64,000 nucleotides of DNA from JAVBMC01 sp031552845 (GTDB taxonomy: Bacteria > Verrucomicrobiota > Kiritimatiellia > RFP12 > DVOR01): positions 43,019 through 107,018 of the forward strand of contig JAVBMC010000014.1 of assembly GCA_031552845.1 (NCBI GenBank). The letters are read 5' to 3'. The notes beneath the pieces were generated by a model. That model ran no database searches. It saw nothing but the letters and a program-made list of their open reading frames with translations, and had not been told where the DNA came from. This document shows, piece after piece, positions 8,572 to 16,884 of this stretch. Position 1 is the stretch's first letter. Each line of letters begins with the position of its first letter. A program made the position numbers and the translations under genes.

Positions 8572-10596
8572 TTACTCCGCCGCCGGAGGAGTACGCTTGA
8601 GCACCAACGCCGTGCGGCAGGGCAGGTAAACATTGACCGCCAGACAACGTTCGTTCTTTTTCATCACCGAGGTCAGCGGATAACGCTGTTTGGGTTTAAT
8701 CCGACCTTGTCCGCTAAAGCGCGGTTCGTCGCTGTCCATGACCCATTGGTATTTGCCCGGGGGCACAAGGATGGGGTAATCCGTCACCGATTTGTTGAGA
8801 TGGAAGTTGAAGATGAATATCAAGTCACCCCGTGCAAAGGCGAGTATCTTATCCGCCTCGGCGGCGAGCAATTGGCGCGGCAGTGATTCATCCAGCGCGT
8901 GATGCTTTGCCAGCAGCTTCATCACTGCCTGGTCAAAATCGCCGAGATAATGGAAATACAAATCAGGGTTTTCGCGCAGCGACCAAATCCGGCGGGCGTG
9001 GTGATAGGAGAAGTTGTTGCCTTCGCGCGGGAAGTCAATCCACTCCGGGTGACCGAACTCGTTGCCCATAAAGTTCAAGTAGGCGCCGCCGCAGGTCGCG
9101 GCTGTGGCGAGACGTGCGAGTTTGTGGAGTGCGACGCCGCGTTCAACTACGAGATTGCCGGAGCCCTTGTGCATGGAGTAATACATCTCGGCATCGACCA
9201 GCTGGAAGAGGAACGTTTTGCCGCCGACCAATGCTTGGTCGTGGCTCTCGACGTAATTGACCGTCAATTCATCCTTGCGGCGGCTGGTGAGTTCGTGCCA
9301 GAGGTAACCCACATTCCAATCCTCATCGCGCACATCGCGGGCGAGTTTGAACCAGCATTCGGGCACGCCCATGGCCATGCGGTAGTCAAAGCCGAGCCCG
9401 CAATCTTCAATCGGTGCCGCCATGCCGGGCATTCCGCTGACATCTTCGGCAATCGTCACGGCATCGGAGCGTACGGCGTGAATGACGCGGTTGGCAAGAT
9501 TGCAATAGATCCAAGCATCTTCATCAACCGAGCTGTCGAAGTATTGCCCATAGTTGACGAAGTCGGTGCCGAGTCCGTGATGTTTGTAGAGCATGCTGGT
9601 GATGCCGTCGAAGCGGTAGCCATCAAAGCGGTACTCGTCGAGCCAGAAACGGCAGTTGGAGAGCAGGAAGTGCAGGACATCCACCTTCGCATAGTCGAAA
9701 CAGCGGGAGTCCCATGCTTCGTGGTGGCCGCGTCCGCCGCTGTGGAAGTATTGATAGTCGGTGCCATCAAAGCGGCCAAGGCCATCGCGCTCATTCTTGA
9801 CAGCATGCGAGTGCACGATGTCCATGATGACCGTCAATCCCAACCCATGCGCGGCATCGATCATGGACTTGAGTTCTTCCGGCGTGCCAAAGCGCGAGCT
9901 GGCCGCGAAGAAGCTGGAAACGTGGTAGCCGAACGAACCGTAATACGGATGCTCCATCACCGCCATGAGCTGAATGGTGTTATAGCCCGCCTGCTTGATC
10001 TTGGGCAGAATGTTGTCGCGGAACTCGGTGTAGGTGCCGACTCCGGCAGTCTCCTGCGCCATGCCGACGTGTGCCTCGTAAATCAATGGCGTGGTTTGCG
10101 GCACGGCGTAATCATGCTTCCACTTGTACTGCTTTTTCGGCTGCCAGACTTGCGCGGCAAAGAGATTGGAAGAGGGGTCTTGCACGACCCGCCGGGCATA
10201 AGCCGGAATGCGTTCGCCGCGTCCGCCATGCCATGTCATTTCCAAACGATAGAACTGTTCGTGTTTGATGACGTCGGCATCCCATTCGCCTTCCCAGACG
10301 TCGCGTCCCGGCAGACGCGTCAGCGCGAAGCGGTCATCAATCTGCCAGTTGGTGAAATCGCCGACAAGCCAAATGCCGGTTGCGTGAGGCGCCCATTCGC
10401 GGAATACCCAACCCGACGCGGTGCGGTGCAATCCGTAATACTCATGCGCCGAAGCAAAGTCCTTCAGCGAACCGCAGCCTGCGCTCAGCCGCTGCTCGGT
10501 TTCATTGGCCCGTCCGGCTCGCTCAGTCATCGCCGCAAGGAACGGGTGGAGCCAAGGATCATCCAGAAGTTTGGTGCAGACGGTTCTATCGCGCAT
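8572..10596 (-). CDS. glgB: 1,4-Alpha-glucan branching enzyme (GH13)
   Basis: 674 residues. It makes alpha-1,6 branches in glycogen. The N-terminal CBM48 domain shows EYYGLHRTASGWVFREWAP and GDFTNW, closer to the eukaryote-like GH13_8 form than to E. coli GlgB. Catalytic regions: VIMDIVHSHAVKNE, EYRFDGYRFDGITSML (nucleophile Asp), TIAEDVSGMPG (acid/base Glu) and NYVESHDQALVGG. A C-terminal beta domain follows. Start ATG 10596 is about 30 residues inside the longest open frame, because the longer frame overlaps glgA and the conserved protein begins at MRDRTV. It lies 20 bp downstream of glgA and is certainly co-transcribed. Confidence 0.95.
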   Translation of the reverse strand: MRDRTVCTKLLDDPWLHPFLAAMTERAGRANETEQRLSAGCGSLKDFASAHEYYGLHRTASGWVFREWAPHATGIWLVGDFTNWQIDDRFALTRLPGRDVWEGEWDADVIKHEQFYRLEMTWHGGRGERIPAYARRVVQDPSSNLFAAQVWQPKKQYKWKHDYAVPQTTPLIYEAHVGMAQETAGVGTYTEFRDNILPKIKQAGYNTIQLMAVMEHPYYGSFGYHVSSFFAASSRFGTPEELKSMIDAAHGLGLTVIMDIVHSHAVKNERDGLGRFDGTDYQYFHSGGRGHHEAWDSRCFDYAKVDVLHFLLSNCRFWLDEYRFDGYRFDGITSMLYKHHGLGTDFVNYGQYFDSSVDEDAWIYCNLANRVIHAVRSDAVTIAEDVSGMPGMAAPIEDCGLGFDYRMAMGVPECWFKLARDVRDEDWNVGYLWHELTSRRKDELTVNYVESHDQALVGGKTFLFQLVDAEMYYSMHKGSGNLVVERGVALHKLARLATAATCGGAYLNFMGNEFGHPEWIDFPREGNNFSYHHARRIWSLRENPDLYFHYLGDFDQAVMKLLAKHHALDESLPRQLLAAEADKILAFARGDLIFIFNFHLNKSVTDYPILVPPGKYQWVMDSDEPRFSGQGRIKPKQRYPLTSVMKKNERCLAVNVYLPCRTALVLKRTPPAAE

Positions 10597-10616
10597 GGCT
10601 TTTCCGGGGAAGGAGG

Positions 10617-12164
10617 TTAGTATTCGTTCATCAACGGGATGTGCAGCATGTTCTCGTAAATGTCGATATAGGACTGCGCACAAACTTCGTGCGTGAAGCG
10701 CTTGGCCGACTCGGTCATGATGCGCGTAATCTGCTGTTCGCGCACGGCGGTCGGCTGTTGGTAGAACGCCATTGCTTGATCGATCGCCCAGAAGAGGCCG
10801 TCGCTGTTGAACACGTTGAAGCGGAATCCATTGCCGGTGTTCGCGGCGATGTTCAAGTCCTCGACGGTGTCATGCAATCCGCCGGTATCGTGGACGATTG
10901 AGAGCGTGCCGTATTTCGGGCCGACCATCTGCGGTAGGCCGCAGGGTTCGAACAAGGACGGCACCAACAGGAAGTCGGAGGCGGCATAACCGCGGCGGGA
11001 GAGCTTCTCGTCGAACTCGCAGATCGCCAAACGTCCGGCCAGCTGGTGGTAATTAAAGATGTCGTAGAACGGCTGCTTGTACGTGCCGTTGGCGACAACG
11101 GCGATTTGCAGGTTCAGGTGGCTGTACTTCTCCAGCACCTTATACAGGATATTCGTCAGCAGCTGCGGGCCCTTTTGAATGGGATCCAAGCGGGAGGGCC
11201 AGAAGAGGATCGGTGCATTGGGATCTTCGCGCAGGCCGGTTTCGTTTTGGAAGCGCAGCTTGTTCTCGCGCTTGCCTGCCGCAAAATTTTCTGCGTTGTA
11301 GCGGCGGTAGAGCGAGGGATCGGTCTCGGGCGAGTAAGTTTCGTCCGGGGCATTCAGAATACCGACGGCGCAGTTGGCGTTGTATTTGTTGATGACTTCG
11401 CTACGGAAATCGCCGGGGATGAAATCATACCAGCCTTGCGTGATCTCCTTCAAGAAGGTCGGGCTGACGGTGTTGATGAAGTGAGAGGCGAACACGCCGC
11501 TGGTGAGCATGTCGACCGGCATCGTGTTGCGGATGGCCTCGTAACCATGCGGCATGCCGGAGTAGTAGAGGTATTGCCAGAACTCGGCGGCATCGATGCC
11601 TGCGTCTTCAATCTGCGCCAGCGTCAAGTGGTGCGTGTGGATGTTGTGCACCGTGAACAGACAGGGAATGCCCATGCGGCGAGCGGCGGCAGGAATCAAG
11701 CCGGTCATCCAGTCGTTGCAGTGAATCAAATCGGGCTGAACCTGCGGGATGATGTTGTTGATGACTTCACGCTGGAACGCCAGCGCCAAGCGCGGGTTCT
11801 CATTCTGTGAGTTGCTGTAGACGGTGTCGCGGTAATAGAAGCAACGGTCTTCCGCCAAGTGGATGCGGGAATCGGCGAGGCGGCTCTTGTAAACGCGCAG
11901 CTCGTCGCTGATGAGGCGGCCGACATCGACGTGGAACATCTTGCGGTAGTGGGGCAGAGCGACGTGCACATCGGCCCCTTGCTCAAAAAGCGCACCGACA
12001 AGTGAAGCGCTCACGTCCGCCAATCCGCCGGCTTTGGCCGTGAGTTGGTTGGCCATGTTGCCCATGCCGGAAGGAAGGTAGGTGATTTCCGGCGTGACAA
12101 TCAGGATGCGCGGATTGCGGGGTTTGGCGGCTTTAGTTTTGCGGTTATTCTTTTTGAGTGCCAT
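10617..12164 (-). CDS. glgA: Glycogen synthase (GT5, ADP-glucose type)
   Basis: 515 residues. It transfers glucose from a nucleotide sugar to growing glycogen. Seen: N-terminal VTPEI..KAGGLADVSASL, the GT5 signature that binds ADP-glucose; HCNDWMTGLIPAAA; HNIHTHH; and the C-terminal Rossmann domain ending with PSLFEPCGLPQMVGPKYGTL (conserved glutamate of the GT-B active site) and TGGLHDTVEDL. A basic tail of about 18 residues (KKNNRKTKAAKPRN) precedes the domain. AAAGGTAAT lies before the ATG. It forms a glycogen-making pair with glgB; glgC and glgP are not in the window. Confidence 0.94.
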   Translation of the reverse strand: MALKKNNRKTKAAKPRNPRILIVTPEITYLPSGMGNMANQLTAKAGGLADVSASLVGALFEQGADVHVALPHYRKMFHVDVGRLISDELRVYKSRLADSRIHLAEDRCFYYRDTVYSNSQNENPRLALAFQREVINNIIPQVQPDLIHCNDWMTGLIPAAARRMGIPCLFTVHNIHTHHLTLAQIEDAGIDAAEFWQYLYYSGMPHGYEAIRNTMPVDMLTSGVFASHFINTVSPTFLKEITQGWYDFIPGDFRSEVINKYNANCAVGILNAPDETYSPETDPSLYRRYNAENFAAGKRENKLRFQNETGLREDPNAPILFWPSRLDPIQKGPQLLTNILYKVLEKYSHLNLQIAVVANGTYKQPFYDIFNYHQLAGRLAICEFDEKLSRRGYAASDFLLVPSLFEPCGLPQMVGPKYGTLSIVHDTGGLHDTVEDLNIAANTGNGFRFNVFNSDGLFWAIDQAMAFYQQPTAVREQQITRIMTESAKRFTHEVCAQSYIDIYENMLHIPLMNEY

Positions 12165-12171
12165 AATGATA

Positions 12172-12585
12172 TTACCTTTCAGCCGGGAGTTTGTCTAGTT
12201 CGGCAGTGATCGTTTTCACGCGTTCTTGAATTTCTTTGTCTTTGGTTTGGAGAGCTTTGATTGTGGGGAGTTCACGGACCTTCTTAATCACCTCGCCACG
12301 CTTCTGGTTGACTTCGTTTTGCAGTGCATCAATCTCTTTGCGCAGTGCCTCAATCTCTTCGGAGGTGTTCTTAGGGTCGAGCGGCGCATTTTGAATCTGC
12401 TGCTGCAGGTTCATCGCCTCGCCTTGAAGCTTGATTCGCTCGACCATCAGCTTGGTGCGGGCATCGGCATTTTCGAGCGTTACGGATGGGGTATTGGTTT
12501 CAGCCGGAGGAGGCGTTACCGTAGCATCTTCAGCGCGGAGCATCAATGCGCCGAGTAAAAAGGCGCACAGCAGTTTGCATTTCAT
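12172..12585 (-). CDS. Small secreted coiled-coil protein
   Basis: 137 residues, no family recognised. A signal peptide is clear (MKCKLLCAFLLGALMLRAED), followed by a Pro/Thr-rich linker and then about 95 residues of charged heptad-like sequence (EEIEALRKEIDALQNEVN, KDKEIQERVKTITAELDKL), predicted to form a long coiled coil. AAAGGA precedes the ATG. It lies 7 bp upstream of glgA and 2 bp downstream of metY, so it is part of the operon, but its relation to either pathway is unclear. Confidence 0.7.
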   Translation of the reverse strand: MKCKLLCAFLLGALMLRAEDATVTPPPAETNTPSVTLENADARTKLMVERIKLQGEAMNLQQQIQNAPLDPKNTSEEIEALRKEIDALQNEVNQKRGEVIKKVRELPTIKALQTKDKEIQERVKTITAELDKLPAER

Positions 12586-12587
12586 GA

Positions 12588-13859
12588 TTAGATTCCTTTC
12601 AGAGCTTGTTCGATGTCGGCACGAATGTCTTCGTAATCTTCAATCCCGACAGAGATGCGGATGAAGTCGGGCGAGATGCCGCAAGCTTCGAGTTCCGCCG
12701 GGGTGAGCTGTCCATGCGTCGTCGAGGCCGAGTGGCTGACGAGTGTCTTGGCATCGCCGATATTCACCAAGTGATAACACAGTTTGAGCGAGCTGACGAA
12801 CTTCACTGCCGCGTCGTAACCCGCCTTGATGCGGATGCCAATGATTGCGCCGGCTTTGCCGCCGAAGAACTTCTGGCACTTCTCGTAGTCGGGGTGACTC
12901 TTCAGGCCCGGATAGTTGACGGAGAGAATCGCGGGGTGCTGTTCGAGGTATTCGGCGAGCTTCTGCGCATTGCTCACGTGTGCGGCCATCCGCAGCGGGA
13001 GCGTCTCGACACCGAGCAGGACGACGAATGCACCGAAGGGGCTCAGGCAGGGGCCGGAGTCGCGCAGCCAATGAGTGCGCACGTGTGCGGCGAGAGCGGC
13101 CTTGCCGACGGCTTGCGCGAAGACGATGTTGTTGTAAGTCGGCGCAGGTGCGCAGAATTGCGGCCAGCGTTGCGGTTCTTTCATCCAGTCAAACGTCCCG
13201 CAATCGACGAGGATGCCTGCAATGTGTGCGCCGTGTCCGCCGAGGTATTTGGAGGCGGAGTGAATGATCACGTCGGCGCCGTGTTCGATAGGACGGAAGA
13301 TGGCGGGCGAGAGGACTGTGTTGTCCACCACGACCGGCACGCCGTGCTTGTGGGCGATCTCGGCAATGCGGTCGAAGTCGGGGATGTTGTTGCGCGGGTT
13401 GGCCACTGATTCGATGTAGACGAAACGGGTGTTGGCGTCAATCAGCTGCTCGAGCTCTTCCGTGCGGTCGGTGTCGAAGTAGCGCGGTGTGATGCCGAAG
13501 CGGGTGAGGGTGTGCCGGAACAACGTGGCCGTGCCGCCATAGAGGCTGTTGGAGGTGACGAAGTTCTGCCCCGCCTGTGCGAGCGTGGCGATGAGCGCAG
13601 TGATGGCGGACTGTCCGCTGGCGAATGACACTGCAGCAACGCCACCTTCGAGCGCGGCGACGCGTTCTTCAAGGACGTTACAAGTGGGGTTGCTCAAGCG
13701 GGTGTAGATGTTGCCGGGCTGTTCCAGCGCGAAAATCGCACGAGCGTCTTCGAGGCTGTCGAAGGTGAATGCGGAGGAGGCATAGATGGGTGCCTGACAG
13801 GAGTGCTGGGCGGTGTCGGGTTTATAGCCCGCGTGAACTGCAAGTGTTTGGATTTTCAA
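12588..13859 (-). CDS. metY: O-acetylhomoserine sulfhydrylase / Cys-Met PLP enzyme
   Basis: 423-residue fold-type I PLP enzyme. It starts at a TTG (13859) with AGAAAGGA upstream; the open frame reaches further but would run into prfB, and LKIQTLAVHAGYKPD is the typical MetY N-terminus. Seen: YTRLSNPTCNVLEERVAALEGG, SGQSAI, VDNTVLSPAIFRPIEHGADVIIHSASKYLGGHG with the PLP lysine in SASKYLGGHG, and C-terminal LVSHSASTTHGQL. The enzyme condenses O-acetylhomoserine with sulfide to homocysteine. The long insert before the C-terminal domain is normal for MetY rather than MetB/MetC. It lies 22 bp after prfB. Confidence 0.9.
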   Translation of the reverse strand: MKIQTLAVHAGYKPDTAQHSCQAPIYASSAFTFDSLEDARAIFALEQPGNIYTRLSNPTCNVLEERVAALEGGVAAVSFASGQSAITALIATLAQAGQNFVTSNSLYGGTATLFRHTLTRFGITPRYFDTDRTEELEQLIDANTRFVYIESVANPRNNIPDFDRIAEIAHKHGVPVVVDNTVLSPAIFRPIEHGADVIIHSASKYLGGHGAHIAGILVDCGTFDWMKEPQRWPQFCAPAPTYNNIVFAQAVGKAALAAHVRTHWLRDSGPCLSPFGAFVVLLGVETLPLRMAAHVSNAQKLAEYLEQHPAILSVNYPGLKSHPDYEKCQKFFGGKAGAIIGIRIKAGYDAAVKFVSSLKLCYHLVNIGDAKTLVSHSASTTHGQLTPAELEACGISPDFIRISVGIEDYEDIRADIEQALKGI

Positions 13860-13881
13860 GGTAGGAATCCTTTCTGTCTGC

Positions 13882-15013
13882 TTAGCCTTCTGTGCCGGCT
13901 TTGGCTTTGTACTTGAGGTAGGCTTCGATAAACGGTTGGATGTCGCCATTCATGACGGCTTGAACGTTGGAGGTCTGCTCGTCAGTACGGTGATCCTTCA
14001 CCATCGTGTAGGGCTGGAAGACGTAGGAGCGGATCTGGCTGCCCCACGCGATTTCACCCTTCTCGCCGTAGAAGCGCTCCATCTCCTTGCGCTGCTTGTC
14101 AGCTTGGTATTCGTAGATCTTCGCTTTCAAGATCGACATCGCCTTGGAGCGGTTCTTGTGCTGAGAGCGCTCAGACTGCACCGCGACGACGATGCCGGTG
14201 GGCATATGCGTCAAGCGGACGGCAGAGTCGGTTTTGTTCACGTGCTGGCCGCCGGCGCCGCCGGAACGGTAGGTGTCGACACGCAAGTCCTCTTCGTTAA
14301 TTTCAACCTCGATATCATCATTGATCTGCGCAATCACATCGATGGAGGTAAAGGAAGTGTGGCGGCGCTTGTTGGCGTCGAACGGACTGATGCGCACGAG
14401 ACGGTGCACGCCGCGCTCGGCCTTCAAGTAGCCATAGGCATAGCCGCCGTTTACGCCGAAGGTGACGGATTTGATGCCGGCTTCTTCACCATCCTGCTGG
14501 TCGAGGATTTCCAGCTCGTAACCGTTGTCCTCGGCATACATCCGATACATGCGGAAGAGCATATCGGCCCAATCGCACGATTCGGTACCGCCTGCGCCCG
14601 CATGAATCGTCACATACGCGCTGCACGCATCAAGCTTGCCGCTGAGCAGCGACATCAGGCGCAGCTTGCCGGACAGTGCTTCGCCCTTGGTCAACGCGGC
14701 GTCGACATCCGTGAGGGCTTGTTGATTGGCGGCGGGATCGGATTCCTCTTCGGCCAGCTGCAACATCAGCTCCGCCTCTTCGGTGGCAGAGGTCAATTCA
14801 TCAAAGGGACGGACGAATGCACGCTGGGCGTTGGTCTTGCCAATCACCTCGCGTGCAGCGTTGGGATTATCCCAAAACCCATCCGCAGCGGCCTGAGCTT
14901 CGAGCTCGGCCAGCTTCACACGGCGGTTGTCGACGTCAAAGATACCCCCGCATCTCAAGAAGGCCTTCTTGGAGCTGTTTCAACCGGGCACCTAATTCGT
15001 CGCTGACAAACAT
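13882..15013 (-). CDS. prfB: Peptide chain release factor 2, made by programmed +1 frameshift
   Basis: RF2 recognises UGA and UAA. The 0-frame starts with ATG at 15013 and reads 25 codons (MFVSDELGARLK...MRGYL) to an in-frame TGA at 14936-14938; a +1 shift at CTT continues as DVDNRRVKLAELE to give 376 residues, normal for RF2. Seen: the RF2 discriminator SPF (RISPFDANKRRHTSF), the peptidyl-hydrolysis motif GGAGGQHVNKTDSAVRLTH and the HKNRSKAM region. Reading only the downstream frame would start inside the frameshift site, so the two-frame gene model is preferred. It is the first gene of the minus-strand run to the CPBP protease. Confidence 0.95.
14933..14953 (-). promoter_or_regulatory. Programmed +1 ribosomal frameshift site of prfB
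   Basis: Minus strand reads CGG GGG TAT CTT TGA C. The slippery CTT, the UGA stop followed by C, and a G-rich Shine-Dalgarno-like run (GGGGG) three bases before CTT are the canonical elements of RF2 autoregulation: low RF2 makes the ribosome pause at UGA and shift by +1. Confidence 0.93.
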
Positions 15014-15032
15014 AATACAAATATCCGTTTCT

Positions 15033-15062
15033 GTTATAGCAAAAGCCCCTCCATTATGCCAA
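15033..15062 (-). promoter_or_regulatory. Promoter of prfB
   Basis: On the minus strand TTGGCA (15062-15057), 18-bp spacer, TGC-extended TATAAC (15038-15033). Transcription would start about 15026, giving a leader of some 13 nt before the prfB ATG. Confidence 0.55.
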
Positions 15063-15510
15063 AATGCGCCCCGATAAACAAGGTAATTGCGCCCCTACAC
15101 AAGGGAAAGATGGCGGCGGAGCGTGAGGCAAACAAAGTGCATCCTGCCTTGCAATGGGTGTGACGCTAAGCTTGCAGAGGGGCTGTTGGTGGGATGGTAT
15201 GGAGGGCGTGGGTGCTACCACTGATACCCCGTCGATGGTAGCAGAAATAGGGCGTAGGTGGAAGTTCTCATGGGGTGTGGGTGGTAGCAGGCGTGGGGTA
15301 TGAGTGATAGCACTTATGGGGCATAGGTGGGAGCAGGAAGGGTTCGTGAGGCCTACCAGTCATGGTGTGGGACTCGGGCGAGTAACGGTTCGTTACACGG
15401 AGCTGTACGGGGGTATGACTGGTAGCAGTCACGAGGTGGTACACGGGCGAGTGAACAAACGGTACACGCACGAGTATCGTTCCCGTTTTAGGGGTGGTTT
15501 TGGCGCGGGG
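15063..15510. other. Intergenic region upstream of prfB
   Basis: No convincing gene in about 450 bp. Most of it (15191-15489) is a strict 23-nt degenerate tandem array. Open frames crossing it on either strand are products of the repeat period and composition. Confidence 0.55.
15191..15489. repeat. Degenerate 23-nt tandem array, 13 units (array I)
   Basis: Units begin at 15191, 15214, 15237, 15260, 15283, 15306, 15329, 15352, 15375, 15398, 15421, 15444 and 15467, exactly 23 nt apart with no indel. The first eight bases are the most recognisable part: GGTAGCAG (15237, 15283, 15421), GATAGCAC, GGGAGCAG, CCTACCAG, CGGGCGAG (15375, 15444) and CGGAGCTG. The rest is G/T-rich and poorly conserved (for example GGGGTATGAGT, GGCGTAGGTG). 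Confidence 0.75.
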
Positions 15511-15681
15511 TTAGGCGATTGCTTTATATAAGGTGTACCCGCGCGATGTTGTGGGGAGATTGGGCAGATCGGACTGATTCGGCAGATCAATAAATGCGGG
15601 TAGGAATGCCGGCACTCCCAGAAGGCGGAGGCAGGCGGTCATGGTGAGGGAGAAAAGGAGGATGGTAAGGGCGGAGATCAT
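15511..15681 (-). CDS. Possible small lipoprotein
   Basis: 56 codons plus stop. The N-terminus is hydrophobic with a lipobox-like end (MISALTILLFSLTMTAC), then a short Leu/Pro/Asn-rich tail. A good promoter lies just upstream (15706-15733, minus strand), giving a leader of about 18 nt, but no Shine-Dalgarno sequence is visible. The gene is not recognised, and chance occurrence cannot be excluded because the tail reads into the start of the repeat region. Confidence 0.35.
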   Translation of the reverse strand: MISALTILLFSLTMTACLRLLGVPAFLPAFIDLPNQSDLPNLPTTSRGYTLYKAIA

Positions 15682-15705
15682 GGTGGAGATTGGGTAATGG
15701 GTGGC

Positions 15706-15733
15706 AGTTTAGCAGATTGGCGGGGAATGTCAA
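15706..15733 (-). promoter_or_regulatory. Strong sigma70-type promoter, minus strand
   Basis: TTGACA (15733-15728), 16-bp spacer, TAAACT (15711-15706). Seventeen bases across the spacer and -10 (CCAATCTGCTAAACTGC) are identical to the plus-strand promoter at 34441-34468, which argues that both are real and related. Confidence 0.55.
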
Positions 15734-15875
15734 GGGGATAATTTTGTAGAGAGGGGCTGCGAATGGAAGGCGAGGTGGAGGTGGGGAAAGTGGGCTGGAT
15801 AGCTGTAAAATAATTGCTCGTGGATGCATAAATGGCTTGCATGAGGGGGGATGAAATGGTATTATTCCGCTCCGT

Positions 15876-15903
15876 TTGCAAATGAGAATATTGTGTTTAT
15901 TGA
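15876..15903 (+). promoter_or_regulatory. Putative promoter of the ribosomal protein block
   Basis: TTGCAA (15876-15881), 16-bp spacer, TATTGA (15898-15903), about 18 bp before the rpsL ATG. The -10 is weak; a Shine-Dalgarno sequence TAGGA follows. The assignment rests on position as much as on sequence. Confidence 0.35.
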
Positions 15904-15920
15904 GTAGGAATTGAATTCGA

Positions 15921-16304
15921 ATGCCGACTATTAATCAATTAGTGCGCCAGGGTCGCTCGCCGCTGCGCAATAAATCTAAATCGCCTGCTTTGAAGGCGTG
16001 CCCGCAGCGTCGCGGCGTCTGTTTGATGGTGAAGACGCAAACTCCTAAGAAGCCGAACTCCGCTTTGCGTAAGGTGGCTCGTGTGCGTTTGACGACCGGT
16101 CATGAAGTGACGGCTTATATCCCCGGCGAGGGACATAACTTGCAAGAACATAGCGTGGTGTTGGTGCGCGGCGGCCGTGTAAAGGACTTGCCGGGCGTGC
16201 GTTACCATATCGTACGCGGTTGTTTGGACAGCCTGGGCGTGAATGGCCGTAACCGTGGCCGTTCAAAGTATGGCGTGAAGAAACCTAAGGCCAAGGCTGA
16301 ATAA
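15921..16304 (+). CDS. rpsL: Ribosomal protein S12
   Basis: 127 residues, a decoding-site protein of the 30S subunit. TPKKPNSALRKVARVRL carries the lysine whose change gives streptomycin resistance (wild type here), and GGRVKDLPGVRYHIVRG carries the aspartate that is methylthiolated in many bacteria. The C-terminus is lysine-rich. First gene of the str cluster, with rpsG 13 bp downstream. Confidence 0.98.
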   Translation: MPTINQLVRQGRSPLRNKSKSPALKACPQRRGVCLMVKTQTPKKPNSALRKVARVRLTTGHEVTAYIPGEGHNLQEHSVVLVRGGRVKDLPGVRYHIVRGCLDSLGVNGRNRGRSKYGVKKPKAKAE

Positions 16305-16317
16305 GGATTAATGAATC

Positions 16318-16791
16318 ATGGCTAGAAGACGTAGAGCTGAGAAGCGCGTGCACATGACCGACCCGAAGTTTAATTCGGAGCTGGTCGCGACTGTGGTCCG
16401 TTCGCTGATGAAGAGCGGCAAGAAGACGACTGCTGAGCGGATCGTGTACGGCGCAATTGAAGAGATTGGCAAAAAGGTCGAGGGTAAAGAGGCGCTTGAG
16501 GTGCTTGATACCGCGATCAATAACATGAAGCCGAAAGTGGAAGTGAAATCCCGCCGCGTGGGCGGCACGACGTATCCGGTGCCGGTGGAAATCCGCCCGG
16601 CGCGTCAGACGGCTTTGGCTTTGCGTTGGATGGCGCAGTATGCTTCAACCCGCCGCGGCGTTGCGATGCCGAAGGCTGTTGCGATGGAGCTGCTGGATGC
16701 TTATAACAACCAGGGTAACGTTTTGAAGAAGCGTGACGACGTGCATAAGATGGCGCAAGCCAACAAAGCTTTTGCACACTACGCATGGTAG
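16318..16791 (+). CDS. rpsG: Ribosomal protein S7
   Basis: 157 residues, 30S head protein that binds 16S rRNA and nucleates head assembly. Typical MARRRRAEKR start, IVYGAIEEIGKKVEG, and the conserved RVGGTTYPVPVEIRPARQTALALRWM. A hairpin with a T-tail (16807-16840) separates it from fusA. Confidence 0.98.
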   Translation: MARRRRAEKRVHMTDPKFNSELVATVVRSLMKSGKKTTAERIVYGAIEEIGKKVEGKEALEVLDTAINNMKPKVEVKSRRVGGTTYPVPVEIRPARQTALALRWMAQYASTRRGVAMPKAVAMELLDAYNNQGNVLKKRDDVHKMAQANKAFAHYAW

Positions 16792-16806
16792 CACTGCTGC
16801 CGCATG

Positions 16807-16840
16807 AATACCCCGACTTTTAAGTAAGCCGGGGTATTTT
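16807..16840 (+). terminator. Hairpin between rpsG and fusA
   Basis: Nine-bp stem AATACCCCG / CGGGGTATT with a 14-nt loop, followed by TT. It looks like a weak intrinsic terminator or attenuator inside the str operon; fusA has its own ribosome-binding region downstream. Confidence 0.6.
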
Positions 16841-16884
16841 GGCGGGTGGGGCGTGCTTTGATCTTTGAATAGTATAGGTGAAGG

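Noticed and set aside
8899..10620. 573-codon open frame antisense to glgB
   Set aside because: Mirror of glgB codon structure; glgB carries all GH13 catalytic motifs in the other strand.
10608..10622. AAGGAGG on the plus strand between glgA and glgB
   Set aside because: No plus-strand start codon or gene follows; it is part of the minus-strand leader of glgB.
13936..15006. 356-codon plus-strand open frame antisense to prfB
   Set aside because: prfB is certain from its motifs and frameshift site; the antisense frame has no family features.
15191..15489. Periodic array considered as CRISPR
   Set aside because: The period of 23 nt leaves no room for repeat plus spacer, units are all variable, and no cas genes are present.
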